NCBI GenBank assembly: GCA_015056155.1
Contig: SVGU01000020.1
Location: 1 to 39,435, forward strand
DNA from: Clostridiales bacterium
GTDB lineage: Bacteria > Bacillota > Clostridia > Christensenellales > Aristaeellaceae
Direction: 5' to 3'
Length of the DNA stretch: 39,435 nt
The translations under genes were made by a program, and so were the position numbers. The notes under the pieces are model-generated. The model was not told the DNA's origin. It made no database searches and was given only the letters and a program-made list of their open reading frames with translations. Below, piece by piece: positions 1-9,802 of the stretch (position 1 is the stretch's first letter; each line of letters begins with the position of its first letter).

Positions 1-311
1 CCGAGGACATCGACGAGGACGGCTACAAGGTCAAGAACGTCTGGTCTGACTGGGCCAACAACGTCCGCGGCAACGCCGACGGCGACTTCAACTTCGGCCC
101 CGCCAAGGTCTCCTTCAAGGGCGAGGACGACTACCTGTACTGGAACGAGCTGACCGGCTTCGACTTCGAGGAGATCGAAGAGTTCAAGTTCATCGGCATG
201 AACATGAACGGCCAGATCGTGATCTGCTCCGCCACCAAGAACATCGTCACCACCCCCGACAAGGCTCAGATCATGTTCGCTTACATCTTCAACCCCGTGG
301 TTGCTGAGTAA
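1..311 (+). CDS. 3' end of an unrecognised gene (5' part outside window)
   Basis: An open frame enters from the left edge, with codons in register from base 3, and stops at TAA 309-311. About 102 residues are visible. They are acidic and aromatic, starting EDIDEDGYKVKN, with WNELTGFDFEEIEEFK in the middle and ending IFNPVVAE. Codon use is strongly GC-ending like the neighbours, and a terminator follows directly, so this is a genuine C-terminus. No domain is recognised. The mix of short hydrophobic strands and Asp/Glu/Asn would suit a beta-rich secreted or surface protein, but that is only an impression. Confidence 0.7.
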   Translation, partial: EDIDEDGYKVKNVWSDWANNVRGNADGDFNFGPAKVSFKGEDDYLYWNELTGFDFEEIEEFKFIGMNMNGQIVICSATKNIVTTPDKAQIMFAYIFNPVVAE

Positions 312-324
312 TCCGCACAAAATC

Positions 325-362
325 AAGGAGGCGCGATCCCCGCGAGGGGCGCGCCTCCTTTT
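325..362. terminator. Bidirectional intrinsic terminator between convergent genes
   Basis: A perfect 11-bp stem (325-335 with 350-360) is followed by TTTT on the plus strand. On the minus strand the stem is followed by GATTTTG. It sits between the plus-strand gene ending at 311 and the minus-strand CotH gene ending at 372, so it can serve both. Confidence 0.9.
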
Positions 363-371
363 CGTATGCCG

Positions 372-2354
372 TTAATCATTGTCCTCTCTGGCGTTGGTCA
401 CTTCCAGCAGCCGCAGCACGTCGCCGAAGTACGTCTCAACCTCCGCATCCGTCAGCTTCATCGCCTTCTGCAGCAGCTCCGGGATCTTCCGGGGCCGCAC
501 ACGGGCGTAATACTTCGTCGCGCTGATGTTGGTGTACCAGTTCTTCAGCTTCATGTTGTCCCACCGCTCGATGTGCCGGGGCAGGATCGGCTCCAGCTGC
601 GCGATGACCTCGTCAAACACGCCCTCCACATAGGGCCACTGGAATTTCGTCTCCAGCAGCTCCGCCACCCGCGTGAGGAACTTCGCCTTGTATTCAGGCA
701 CGTTCAGCAGTGCGTTCAGCGGCTCATGCCGGAAGCCCTGGATCTTGCCGGACACGGGCTTGATGTAATACTCCAGCGGCGTCTTGTCCAGATTCCGCCA
801 GCAGGCCTCCACGTCGAACAGCAGGTACTTCCACTTTCCGCCCGGCACGCGGTACACGCGCACGTTCGTGAAGTCCACATTGCCCAGGATGATCTCGTAC
901 GCCGCGTGGGTGAACAGGCTGTCGATGTCCAGCCGCTCCTCCACGAAGGCGAGGTTCTCCGGGATGTTCAGGTCGTTCTTCTTGCAGAAATCCGCCAGCT
1001 CCAGCCAGTCCTCGTTGTCGCCGTTTTGGGTGAAGCGGTCGGTGCCGGTGCGGGCGAGGATGTCGATGCTGTCGATCGCCTTTTCGTCCGTCACGCCCTC
1101 GTACTGGGCGATGAAGTGCTTGTTGATCTTCTCGCGCAGGTTGTAATGGCCCCAGTATTCGCCGTTGATGTACACCTGGATGACCACATGATCCTGATAG
1201 AGCAGCCCCTCCCCTTCCGCAAGGGAGGAGGCGACGATGTCGCGCAGGCGGGTCGCATAGGCGTCGGAGTTGGCCGCCCGCAGCAGCAGGGACTTGTACT
1301 CTGTGTAGTCCCGCGTCGGGAAGGGGTTGAAGGCGAAGCTGTCCTCGCCATAGGCCTTGCGGGCATAGAGGGCGATGGACTTCTGCGCATTGACGCGCGC
1401 GGAATGTCCCGAACAGGTGAAGGTGCCCATCTGGTTGATCTCGCACCGGCCGTCCATGTTGAAATACTCGATGTTGACCGGGTATTCCAGCTCCTTGGCG
1501 TAGTTGGGCGTATCACCGCTGCCCTTGACCAGCGCGCCCGTCTTGCGGTTGAACAGGTACTGATCGTCCGTCACGAGGGACACGATCGGCGTCAGCTGCT
1601 CATCGCCCACGAAATACGTCGCGCTCACCGCTGCCGAGGGCACCTCGCCCTCCCGGAACGCACGGACGCGCAGCGGCGTTGTCCGGTCGATGAGGAGCCC
1701 CTCCGCAGGGAACTCGCGGTCCTTCGCGTCAGGCGTTTCGCCGTCGGTCGTGTAGCGCAGGACGGCTCCCCTGGGGGCCTGCGCCTCCACGAGCACGCTT
1801 TCCTGATAGAAGCCCCCGGCGGTGCGGATGACAGGCGCTTCCGTCCTCCCGGAATACACCACTGATTCATTCTTCTTCCCGCGCGTGGCGTTCTCGAAGT
1901 AGCCGTACTCCCCGCCGCCCAGGGGCATGCCGTAGCTGACATTGCCGTACTGCGCCGGGTATTTCAGCGACTGCACCAGCTTCACGTTCGCATCGGACAG
2001 GTAGAGCGTTTCGCCGTCCGCAGACAGGCTGAAGGTCGCGTAGAAGGTGCTCCCCTTCCCCGGGTCGATCTCATCCTCGCCCGTGCAGTACACCGTCAGG
2101 TATCCGCCCGCCTTGAGCTTCGTGCCCTTGGGGAAGGTGAACTTCTGCAGGTTCTTCTTGCCGTCGGACAGGAACCAGCCGCTCAGATCGACCGTTTTCT
2201 TGCCGTCGTTGTACAATTCCACCCAGTCGTAGGACTTCTCGTTCTCGTAGACGCCGTTGGACGCCATGACCTCGTTGATGATGATATCCGCCAGTGCCGC
2301 CGCCGGACTCCAGCACAGGAGCACCAGCGCCAGCGCGCACCATTTTTTCAGCAT
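372..2354 (-). CDS. Secreted CotH-kinase family protein with lamin-tail domain
   Basis: This is a 660-residue exported protein. Residues 1-22 form a signal peptide (AALA/D cut). Residues 23-150 look like a lamin-tail (LTD) domain (INEVMASN, DWVELYND, DLSGWFLSD). Residues 175-248 carry the chitobiase/HEX C-terminal signature YTTDGETPD (201-209). Residues 285-600 match the CotH protein-kinase family: QKSIALYARKAYG (324-336), WGHYNLREKI (401-410), GNVDFTN (491-497) and LLFDVEACW (511-519), the last two resembling the catalytic and metal-binding loops. CotH proteins in spores phosphorylate coat proteins; secreted LTD-CotH proteins of anaerobes are poorly characterised and their targets are unknown. 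The start is supported by GGAGGAG 8 nt upstream. The livF terminator lies just before it, so it is probably a separate unit. A weak -10 (TAGAAT, minus strand, 2403-2408) is possible. Confidence 0.88.
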   Translation of the reverse strand: MLKKWCALALVLLCWSPAAALADIIINEVMASNGVYENEKSYDWVELYNDGKKTVDLSGWFLSDGKKNLQKFTFPKGTKLKAGGYLTVYCTGEDEIDPGKGSTFYATFSLSADGETLYLSDANVKLVQSLKYPAQYGNVSYGMPLGGGEYGYFENATRGKKNESVVYSGRTEAPVIRTAGGFYQESVLVEAQAPRGAVLRYTTDGETPDAKDREFPAEGLLIDRTTPLRVRAFREGEVPSAAVSATYFVGDEQLTPIVSLVTDDQYLFNRKTGALVKGSGDTPNYAKELEYPVNIEYFNMDGRCEINQMGTFTCSGHSARVNAQKSIALYARKAYGEDSFAFNPFPTRDYTEYKSLLLRAANSDAYATRLRDIVASSLAEGEGLLYQDHVVIQVYINGEYWGHYNLREKINKHFIAQYEGVTDEKAIDSIDILARTGTDRFTQNGDNEDWLELADFCKKNDLNIPENLAFVEERLDIDSLFTHAAYEIILGNVDFTNVRVYRVPGGKWKYLLFDVEACWRNLDKTPLEYYIKPVSGKIQGFRHEPLNALLNVPEYKAKFLTRVAELLETKFQWPYVEGVFDEVIAQLEPILPRHIERWDNMKLKNWYTNISATKYYARVRPRKIPELLQKAMKLTDAEVETYFGDVLRLLEVTNAREDND

Positions 2355-2463
2355 CGTATCGCTCCTCCGCGCAGCCGCTCATGCCGCCGCGCATGGATGA
2401 TGATTCTACATGCATGCAGGAAATCCCTTTTGCCCTGCCGGTTTTCGGCACAATTCGCCATGC

Positions 2464-2500
2464 AAAACAGCCCGCCCCCAGCATTCCGGGAGCGGGCTGT
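2464..2500 (-). terminator. Intrinsic terminator of the liv operon
   Basis: The minus strand reads ACAGCCCGC(T)CCC, a short loop and GGGGGCGGGCTGT, then TTTTGC, 8 nt after the livF stop. The stem has one mismatch. It ends the livKHMGF transcript and separates it from the CotH gene. Confidence 0.9.
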
Positions 2501-2507
2501 TGATTCA

Positions 2508-3215
2508 TCAGTTGCCCAGATAGGCCTTGCGCACGTCGTCGTTGTGCAGCAGGTCATCCGCAGCGCCGGACATGGTGATGTTGCCGGTTTCCATGACGTA
2601 GGCGCGGTCGGCGATGGACAGGGCGGCCTGCGCGTTCTGCTCGATCAGCAGGATCGTCACGCCGGCCTCGTGCAGCTCCTTGATGATGTCAAAGATCTGC
2701 TCCACCAGGATGGGCGCCAGACCCATGGAGGGCTCGTCCAGCATCAGCAGACGGGGCTTGGACATCATCGCGCGGGCGATGGCCAGCATCTGCTGCTCGC
2801 CGCCGGAAAGCGTACCGGCGATCTGCTTTTCGCGCTCCTTCAGGCGAGGGAAGCGCTGGAACATCTCCTCGATGGACGCGGGGATCTCCGCAGCGGGCCG
2901 CGTGTAGCCTCCCATCTCCAGATTCTCGCGGACAGTCATCTGCTGGAAGATGCGGCGTCCCTCCGGGCACAGCGCCATGCCCAGCGAAACGATCTTGTTC
3001 GCCGGGACGCTGGTGACGGGGCGGCCGTCGAAGGAGATCGTGCCCGTGCGGGGACGCAGCAGACCTGCCACGGTGTTCAGCGTGGTGGACTTGCCTGCGC
3101 CGTTCGCGCCGATCAGCGTCACGATCTCGCCCTCGTTGACCTCGAAGCTCACGCCCTTGATGGCGTGGATCGCGCCGTAGTACACATGGATATCATCGAC
3201 CTTCAGCAGGCTCAT
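2508..3215 (-). CDS. livF: Branched-chain amino acid ABC transporter, ATP-binding protein LivF
   Basis: This 235-residue cytoplasmic ATPase is the second nucleotide-binding subunit of the high-affinity branched-chain amino acid importer. Walker A is GANGAGKST (37-45), the Q-loop region is ALCPEGRRIFQQMTV, the ABC signature is LSGGE (136-140), Walker B is LLMLDEPS (157-163), and the IEQN switch (191-194) is typical of LivF. The start is MSLLKVDD. Its ATG overlaps the livG TGA by one base (TGATG), indicating translational coupling; a longer open frame upstream lies inside livG and is not used. It is the last gene of the operon. The substrate could be another amino acid or small amide/urea, since families of this type vary. 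Confidence 0.95.
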   Translation of the reverse strand: MSLLKVDDIHVYYGAIHAIKGVSFEVNEGEIVTLIGANGAGKSTTLNTVAGLLRPRTGTISFDGRPVTSVPANKIVSLGMALCPEGRRIFQQMTVRENLEMGGYTRPAAEIPASIEEMFQRFPRLKEREKQIAGTLSGGEQQMLAIARAMMSKPRLLMLDEPSMGLAPILVEQIFDIIKELHEAGVTILLIEQNAQAALSIADRAYVMETGNITMSGAADDLLHNDDVRKAYLGN

Positions 3216-4080
3216 CAGGCTTCGCCCTCCTTCTTCTGCGAACCGAGGTAGGCCTCGATGACCACCGGGTTCTGCTGGATCTCCTCGGGCGTGCCCTTGG
3301 CGATGATCCGGCCGTAGTTCAGCACGCAAATACCTTCGCAGATGCCCATGACCAGGTTCATGTCATGCTCGATCAGCATCACGGCGATCTGGAACTGGTC
3401 GCGGATCTTGATGATGTTCTGCATCAGCTCTTCCGTCTCATGGGGGTTCATGCCTGCCGCCGGCTCGTCCAGCAGCAGCAGGGACGGATTGGTCGCCAGC
3501 GCGCGTACGATCTCCAGGCGGCGCTGCGCACCGTAGGGCAGGCTGCCGGCCTTCACGTCCGCCATATCCTGCATGCCGAAGATGCTCAGCAGCTCCAGCG
3601 AGCGCTCGTGCATCTTCTTCTCCGCCTTCCAGTACTGGGGCAGGCGGAAGATACCGGCAGGGGTGCCGTACCTGATCTGGTTGTGCAGACCAATGCGGAC
3701 ATTGTCCTCCACGGTCATGTTGCCGAACAGGCGGATGTTCTGGAACGTACGGGCGATGCCCATGCGGTTGGCCTGCTCGGTGGTCATGCCGGAGGTGTCC
3801 TTGCCGTCGATCAGCACGGTGCCGGTCGTGGGCTGGTACACCTTGGTCAGCAGGTTGAACACGGTCGTCTTGCCGGCGCCGTTGGGGCCGATCAGACCGC
3901 AGATCTCCGTGGGACCAACGGCAATGTTGAAGTCCTCGACCGCCTTCAGGCCGCCGAATTCGATGCCCAGATGGCGCGTCTCCAGCACGGGACGCTTGCC
4001 CAGATCGCGCTCAGGCACGATCGACGTGGAAGGCAGCGGAACCATCTTCGTATCAACAAGGCGCTTCTTCGTGCTCTCCG

Positions 4081-4084
<4 letters not shown>
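3215..4084 (-). CDS. livG: Branched-chain amino acid ABC transporter, ATP-binding protein LivG
   Basis: This 289-residue ATPase is the first nucleotide-binding subunit of the Liv importer. Walker A is GPNGAGKT (66-73), the signature is LPYGAQRRLEI (182-192; LivG usually has LSYGQQRRLEI), Walker B is LLLLDEPAAG (202-211) and the switch His is in IEHDM (239-243). The first 33 residues are an extension before the usual LivG start (the normal length is about 255). ATG 4084 overlaps the livM stop by 4 bp (ATGA), so this start is well supported. It pairs with LivF on the cytoplasmic face of LivH/LivM. Confidence 0.95.
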
Positions 4085-5280
<1,196 letters not shown>

Positions 5281-5290
5281 ACGTTCCACC

Positions 5291-6217
5291 TCACACTTTC
5301 TCATGGACCTTCTTGCCCAGCAGGCCCGTGGGCTTGACCAGCAGAACGATGATCAGCACGGCGAAGGCGAAGGCGTCGCCCAGCTGGTCGGACACATAGG
5401 TCTGGCCCAGCTTCTCGATCACGCCCAGGAGGATACCGCCGACCATGGCGCCGGGGATGGAGCCGATGCCGCCGAACACCGCAGCCGTGAAGGCCTTGAT
5501 GCCGGGCATCGCGCCGGTGGTGGGCTGCAGACTCGGATAAGACGCACACAGCAGCACGCCCGCCACCGCCGCCAGCGCGGAACCGATCGCGAAGGTCATG
5601 GAGATGGTCTTGTTCACGTTCACGCCCATCAGCTCAGCCGCGCCCTTGTCCTCGGACACGCAGCGCATCGCCTTGCCCATCTTCGTCTTGTTGATGAACA
5701 GCACCAGCGACACCATGATGATCACGCACGCAAGGATCGTCAGCAGCATGTTGCCGGAGATCTTCAGCTGGTCGTTCAGCATGGAGATGGTGTTGTTGCT
5801 GATGGTGATCGCGCCGCCGAAGAGGCTGGCGTCGGGCAGGGAGAACATCTTGGGGAAGGCCTTGGTGTTCGCGCCCCAGATCAGCTGCGCAGAGTTCTGC
5901 AGCAGGTAGCTCATGCCGATGGCGGTGATCAGCACGGCCAGGGAGGTCGCCTGACGCAGCGGCTTGTATGCCAGGGACTCGATCACGATGCCCAGCACCG
6001 TGCACACCAGCATCGCCAGCAGGAAGCCAAGAATGGGGTGCAGACCCCAGTAGAAAATGGCGCTGAAGGAAATGTACGCGCCGATCATGATCACGTCGCC
6101 GTGGGCAAAGTTCAGCATCTTTGCGATGCCGTACACCATCGTGTAGCCAAGGGCGATGATGGCGTACACGCTGCCAAGGCTCAGGCCGTTCAACAGGGTG
6201 GAAAGGAGCGATATCAT
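5291..6217 (-). CDS. livH: Branched-chain amino acid ABC transporter permease LivH
   Basis: This 308-residue membrane permease has the classic LivH N-terminus (LLNGLSLGSVYAIIALGYTMVYG then LNFAHGDV), the coupling segment GKAMRCVSEDKGAAELMGV and the late motif FGGIGSIPGAMVGG. It lies 10 nt upstream of livM. GAGGT about 10 nt before ATG 6217 serves as ribosome binding site. A hairpin separates it from livK, which probably lowers its expression relative to the binding protein. Confidence 0.95.
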   Translation of the reverse strand: MISLLSTLLNGLSLGSVYAIIALGYTMVYGIAKMLNFAHGDVIMIGAYISFSAIFYWGLHPILGFLLAMLVCTVLGIVIESLAYKPLRQATSLAVLITAIGMSYLLQNSAQLIWGANTKAFPKMFSLPDASLFGGAITISNNTISMLNDQLKISGNMLLTILACVIIMVSLVLFINKTKMGKAMRCVSEDKGAAELMGVNVNKTISMTFAIGSALAAVAGVLLCASYPSLQPTTGAMPGIKAFTAAVFGGIGSIPGAMVGGILLGVIEKLGQTYVSDQLGDAFAFAVLIIVLLVKPTGLLGKKVHEKV

Positions 6218-6303
6218 TCCTTCTCGACCTCACTTTCGTCGGACTTTTCCCGACACTTTCGTTGGAATCGCGTTTTTTGCAGATAGGGGCAAGTACAAGA
6301 ACT

Positions 6304-6335
6304 GCCCGGCTCCCCCACAAGGCAGGGAGCCGGGC
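6304..6335 (-). terminator. Hairpin between livK and livH (attenuating terminator or 3' stabiliser)
   Basis: A perfect 11-bp GC-rich stem (6304-6314 with 6325-6335) lies 27 nt after the livK stop. On the minus strand it is followed only by a weak T tract (AGTTCTTGTACTT). Because livH has no visible promoter of its own, this is best read as a leaky terminator or mRNA-stabilising hairpin that favours the binding protein. Confidence 0.65.
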
Positions 6336-6361
6336 GGAAGCGCACGCTTGCCGGTCAGGGA

Positions 6362-7495
6362 TTACTCAACCATGGCGTAAGCGCCGTCCTTGATGACATA
6401 CACGGTGGGATCCTTGGTCACGGCGCCGGAAGCGTCCCAGGACAGCTTGCCGGTCAGGCCAGCGATCTCCAGGTTCGGGAACTCAGCCAGCAGCAGCTCG
6501 CAGGCCTCCTCGTAGGAGGTGTCGCTGGTGATGCCGACCTTCTGGCAGGCCTCGTACAGCGCCATGATGCCGTCATACGCGTCAGCAGCGAACTGGTTGG
6601 GCTCTTCGCCGTAAGCGGCCACATAAGCCTGAACGAAAGCCTGGGTCGCAGCGTCCTGAGAGGAAGCGGCGAAGGGGGTCAGCAGCATGACGTCCTCAGC
6701 CAGGGTCTTGTCAAAGCCCTCGAGGGTCAGGATGCCGTCCATGCCGTCCACGCCGAAGAAGGTGGGGGCGTAGGCGATGGCGTTGGACTGGTTCAGGATC
6801 AGGGAAGCGGGGGTGTAGTAGATGGGCAGGAACACCAGGTCAGCGCCGGCGTCCTTGCAGGCAGCGATCTGCACGGAGAAGTCAGTGTTCGCGTCGGAGG
6901 AGAAGCTGCTGGTCGCAACGATCTCCAGGCCAACCTTGGCAGCCTGCTCCACGAAAGCGTCCTTGATGCCGGTGGAGTACGCGTCGGAGTTGTTGTAGAT
7001 GATGCCGACCTTGGCAGCGGCGTTCATCTCGAAGATCTTGTCAGCCGCAGCAACGCCCTGGCCGGGGTCGGTGAAGCAGACCTGGAAAACGTTGTCCTTG
7101 CCCTCGGTGACGCCGGTGGCGGAAGCGGAGGGGGTCAGCATGAACACGCGCATCTCATACGCGATCTCGGACACGGCCAGGCAGGGGCCAGTGGTCACGG
7201 TGCCCAGGATCATCTGTACGCCGTTGTCCAGCACGGTGTAGTAGGCGTTGATGGCCTTCTCGGGGTCATGCTCGTCGTCCTGCACATCCAGCTTGATGCG
7301 GATGTCGCCATTCTTGGCGTTGATCTCGTCAGCAGCGATCTGAGCGCCGTGGGCAACAGCAGTGCCGTACACGGCAGCGCCGCCGGTCATCGGGCCGATC
7401 ACGCCGATGGTCAGGACGGTTTCAGCGGAAGCGGGGATCATGCAGGCCATCAGGCACAGCGCCAGCACGGCGGCAAAGAACTTACGGATCTTCAT
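6362..7495 (-). CDS. livK: Branched-chain amino acid ABC transporter substrate-binding protein
   Basis: This 377-residue extracytoplasmic binding protein is of the periplasmic-binding-protein type I / Leu-Ile-Val family. The mature part starts TVLTIGVIGPMTGGAAVYG and continues GAQIAADEINA, which forms the ligand-binding first lobe. GVIYNN/SDAYSTGIKDAF-like and GVDGMDG segments follow. The signal peptide is ambiguous: L15-M-A-C18 resembles a lipobox, but ASA/E at 22-25 gives a good ordinary signal peptidase site. It is the first gene of livKHMGF. GGGAGGT 6 nt upstream sets the start, and a strong promoter lies 51-86 nt upstream. The ligand is probably Leu/Ile/Val but cannot be read from sequence. 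Confidence 0.93.
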   Translation of the reverse strand: MKIRKFFAAVLALCLMACMIPASAETVLTIGVIGPMTGGAAVYGTAVAHGAQIAADEINAKNGDIRIKLDVQDDEHDPEKAINAYYTVLDNGVQMILGTVTTGPCLAVSEIAYEMRVFMLTPSASATGVTEGKDNVFQVCFTDPGQGVAAADKIFEMNAAAKVGIIYNNSDAYSTGIKDAFVEQAAKVGLEIVATSSFSSDANTDFSVQIAACKDAGADLVFLPIYYTPASLILNQSNAIAYAPTFFGVDGMDGILTLEGFDKTLAEDVMLLTPFAASSQDAATQAFVQAYVAAYGEEPNQFAADAYDGIMALYEACQKVGITSDTSYEEACELLLAEFPNLEIAGLTGKLSWDASGAVTKDPTVYVIKDGAYAMVE

Positions 7496-7552
7496 GGAAA
7501 TACCTCCCTAAAGGATTCGCCGCGGATCATTTGCGGCGATCAGGATGTTCAT

Positions 7553-7581
7553 ATTATAGCCGCACCGCGCCTCCAATTCAA
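7553..7581 (-). promoter_or_regulatory. Promoter of the livKHMGF operon
   Basis: The minus strand has TTGAAT (7576-7581), a 17-bp spacer, then a perfect TATAAT (7553-7558). The 5' leader is about 50 nt and contains a small CGCCGC/GCGGCG hairpin before the ribosome binding site. Confidence 0.85.
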
Positions 7582-7717
7582 GTCATTTCCTGTATAATTC
7601 GTGTTTTTTTGCTGGGAACATTCGCCTTTTTCATGTATATTTATCCACTTTCCGGTTCACGTCGCCCTGCTGTCGTGGATTTTCCCGCAGGAGCACTACC
7701 ATTCCCGCCCCACACAT

Positions 7718-7725
7718 GTTACAAT
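7718..7725 (+). promoter_or_regulatory. Probable promoter of fbp (extended -10)
   Basis: TG-T-TACAAT spans 7717-7725, an extended -10 element, with no convincing -35. It lies about 52 nt before the fbp start. It is divergent from the liv promoter, with about 140 bp between the two -10 boxes. Confidence 0.5.
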
Positions 7726-7776
7726 ATAGATACTATTCAACCTGATCCGACATTTCACCCCCGAAAGGAGCCGCCC

Positions 7777-9693
7777 ATGAATTCCCATCTGCCGCCCGAG
7801 CGCCTGAAATACCTGCGCCTGCTGTCCGAGCAATATCCGACCGTGGAGGCGCTGTGCACCGAGATCTCCCGCATCAGCGCCCTGCTGAGCCTGCCCAAGG
7901 GCACCGAGCACTTCATGAGCGATATTCACGGCGAATACGAGGCCTTCTGCCACATCATGAACAACTGCTCCGGCGTGATCCGCGAGAAGGTGACGCTCTG
8001 GCTGGGAAGCCGCCTGACCCATGAGGAGGAGGACGAGCTCTGCACGCTGATCTACTACCCCGATCAGACGCTCAAGCAGCTCCATGCCGCCGGACGCATC
8101 TCCCCGGAGTGGTACCGCACCCGCGTGGAATACCTGATCCACCTCGCCCGGATGCTGACCTCCAAATACACCCGGGAGAAGGCGCGCGAGGCAATGCCGG
8201 ACAGCTGGGCCTTCCTGCTGGACGAGCTGCTGCACTATCAGAGCGACGAGGGCGACGCCGCCAACGAGCAGGAGGGCAACCGCCGCCGCTATCACCACGC
8301 CATCGTCGACGCGATGATCGGCATCGACGCCTGCGACGGCCTGATCAACGCCCTCACCGTGACCATCAAGCACCTCGCCGTGGACCGCCTGCATGTCGTG
8401 GGCGACATCTTCGACCGCGGCCCCCGGGCGGACAGCGTCATGGACATCCTCATGAAGCACCACGCCGTCGATATCGAGTGGGGCAACCACGATGTGCTGT
8501 GGATGGGCGCCGCATCGGGCAGCGAGGCCTGCATCTGCGGCGTTGTGCGCAACTGCCTGTCCTACGGCAACATGGACATCCTCGAGCGCGGCTACGGCAT
8601 CCCTCTGCGCGCGCTCTCCCTCTTCGCCGAGCATCAGTACCCCGAGCTGCCGCCGGACGTAGCGCCCCGGCACGCCATCACCGTCATGATGTTCAAGCTC
8701 GAAGGCCAGCTCATCCGCCGCAACCCGGAATTCGCCATGGAGGATCGCCTGCTGCTGCACAAGCTGGACCGCCGCAATCTGACCGTCGAGATCGACGGTG
8801 AGGTCTGGCCAGTGAAGCCCCTCCCCCTCCCCACCGTCTCGCCCGACGATCCCTACGCCCTCACCGAGGAGGAGGCAGAGGTCCTCGCCGGCTTGCGCTC
8901 CGCCTTCATGCACAGCCCCCGCCTGCATGAGCACATCGCCTTCCTGTATCAGAAGGGCTGGATGTACCGCGTCTATAACGGCAATCTCCTCTATCACGGC
9001 TGCATCCCCATGACCCCGGAGGGCGACTTCTACGAGAAGACGCTGGAAGGCCAGCCCTACAAGGGCAAGGCCTTCATGAACTACACCGACCGCATCGCCC
9101 GCCGCGCCTTCTACCGGGGCGACCGCTACGCCCTCGACTTCATGTGGTACCTGTGGTGCGGCACGGACTCGCCCGTGTGCGGCCGCCGCATCAAGACCTT
9201 CGCCCGCGCCTTCGTGCCCGACAAGGCCGCGTGGCACGAGCCGCAGGATCCCTACTACAAATGGTACCGCGTGGAGGAGAAGTGCACGGAGATCCTCGCC
9301 GAATTCGGCCTGACGGACAGCGAGAGCCGCATCATCAACGGCCACACGCCCATCCACGTCGGCAGCGGCGAAAGCCCCCTGCGCGCCGGCGGCAGGCTGG
9401 TCGTCATCGACGGCGGCTTCTGCAAGGCGTATCAGAAGACCACCGGCATCGCCGGCTACACGCTCATCGCCAACAGCCACGGCATGCGCCTGATGTCCCA
9501 CCAGCCCTTCACGTCCCTGGAGGACGCCCAGTCCACCGGGCGCGATATCCACAGCCAGTCCTACGAATTCGCCACCTATCCCCAGCGCAAGTACGTCAGC
9601 GACACCGACCACGGCACGCGCCTGAAGGAGCGCATGCAGGACCTGATCGACCTGCTGGAGGCCAGCCGCAAGGGTCTGGTCGTCCTCCACTGA
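7777..9693 (+). CDS. fbp: Fructose-1,6-bisphosphatase class III
   Basis: This 638-residue cytoplasmic enzyme hydrolyses fructose 1,6-bisphosphate to fructose 6-phosphate, the committing step of gluconeogenesis in many Firmicutes. Length and motifs fit the class III (FBPase_2) family, whose core is a metallophosphatase fold: MSDIHGEYEAF (D49, H51), VVGDIFDRGPRADS (about 207-220), WGNHDVLWMG (about 234-243), INGHTPIHVGSGESP and VIDGGFCKAYQKTTGIAG near the end. The open frame runs further upstream, but AAAGGAG at 7764-7770 fixes the start at ATG 7777, and the upstream residues have no family resemblance. It is monocistronic with its own terminator. Class III enzymes are typically controlled allosterically, for example by phosphoenolpyruvate. 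Confidence 0.96.
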   Translation: MNSHLPPERLKYLRLLSEQYPTVEALCTEISRISALLSLPKGTEHFMSDIHGEYEAFCHIMNNCSGVIREKVTLWLGSRLTHEEEDELCTLIYYPDQTLKQLHAAGRISPEWYRTRVEYLIHLARMLTSKYTREKAREAMPDSWAFLLDELLHYQSDEGDAANEQEGNRRRYHHAIVDAMIGIDACDGLINALTVTIKHLAVDRLHVVGDIFDRGPRADSVMDILMKHHAVDIEWGNHDVLWMGAASGSEACICGVVRNCLSYGNMDILERGYGIPLRALSLFAEHQYPELPPDVAPRHAITVMMFKLEGQLIRRNPEFAMEDRLLLHKLDRRNLTVEIDGEVWPVKPLPLPTVSPDDPYALTEEEAEVLAGLRSAFMHSPRLHEHIAFLYQKGWMYRVYNGNLLYHGCIPMTPEGDFYEKTLEGQPYKGKAFMNYTDRIARRAFYRGDRYALDFMWYLWCGTDSPVCGRRIKTFARAFVPDKAAWHEPQDPYYKWYRVEEKCTEILAEFGLTDSESRIINGHTPIHVGSGESPLRAGGRLVVIDGGFCKAYQKTTGIAGYTLIANSHGMRLMSHQPFTSLEDAQSTGRDIHSQSYEFATYPQRKYVSDTDHGTRLKERMQDLIDLLEASRKGLVVLH

Positions 9694-9707
9694 CAAACCG
9701 CATCCAC

Positions 9708-9739
9708 GCTGCCGCCCGCAACCGGACGGCAGCTTTTTT
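9708..9739 (+). terminator. Intrinsic terminator of fbp
   Basis: GCTGCCG (9708-9714) pairs with CGGCAGC (9727-9733), followed by TTTTTT, 15 nt after the fbp stop. Confidence 0.92.
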
Positions 9740-9745
9740 GCATGC

Positions 9746-9774
9746 AAAAAGGCGGCTCCCGAAGGAACCGCCTG
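9746..9774 (-). terminator. Intrinsic terminator of the sugar ABC operon
   Basis: The minus strand reads AGGCGG(T)TCC, a TTCG-type loop, GGAGCCGCCT, then TTTTT. It lies 30 nt past the MalG-like stop and back-to-back with the fbp terminator. The stem has one internal mismatch. Confidence 0.9.
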
Positions 9775-9802
9775 TTCGGCCGCGATGGCCGGTTCGGTCG
9801 AT

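Noticed and set aside
1201-1250. A sequence in the CotH gene resembling the palindromic element at 38451 (CTCCC...GGGAGG followed by GGCGAC-GAT-GTCGC)
   Set aside because: The encoded segment (LRDIVASSLAEGEGLLYQD) fits a normal CotH kinase without extra residues, so an inserted element is unlikely. The likeness is probably chance in GC-rich coding DNA.
7696-9747. A 683-codon minus-strand frame opposite fbp
   Set aside because: It is codon-aligned with fbp, which has all family motifs. The antisense product has none and the same codon bias explains it.
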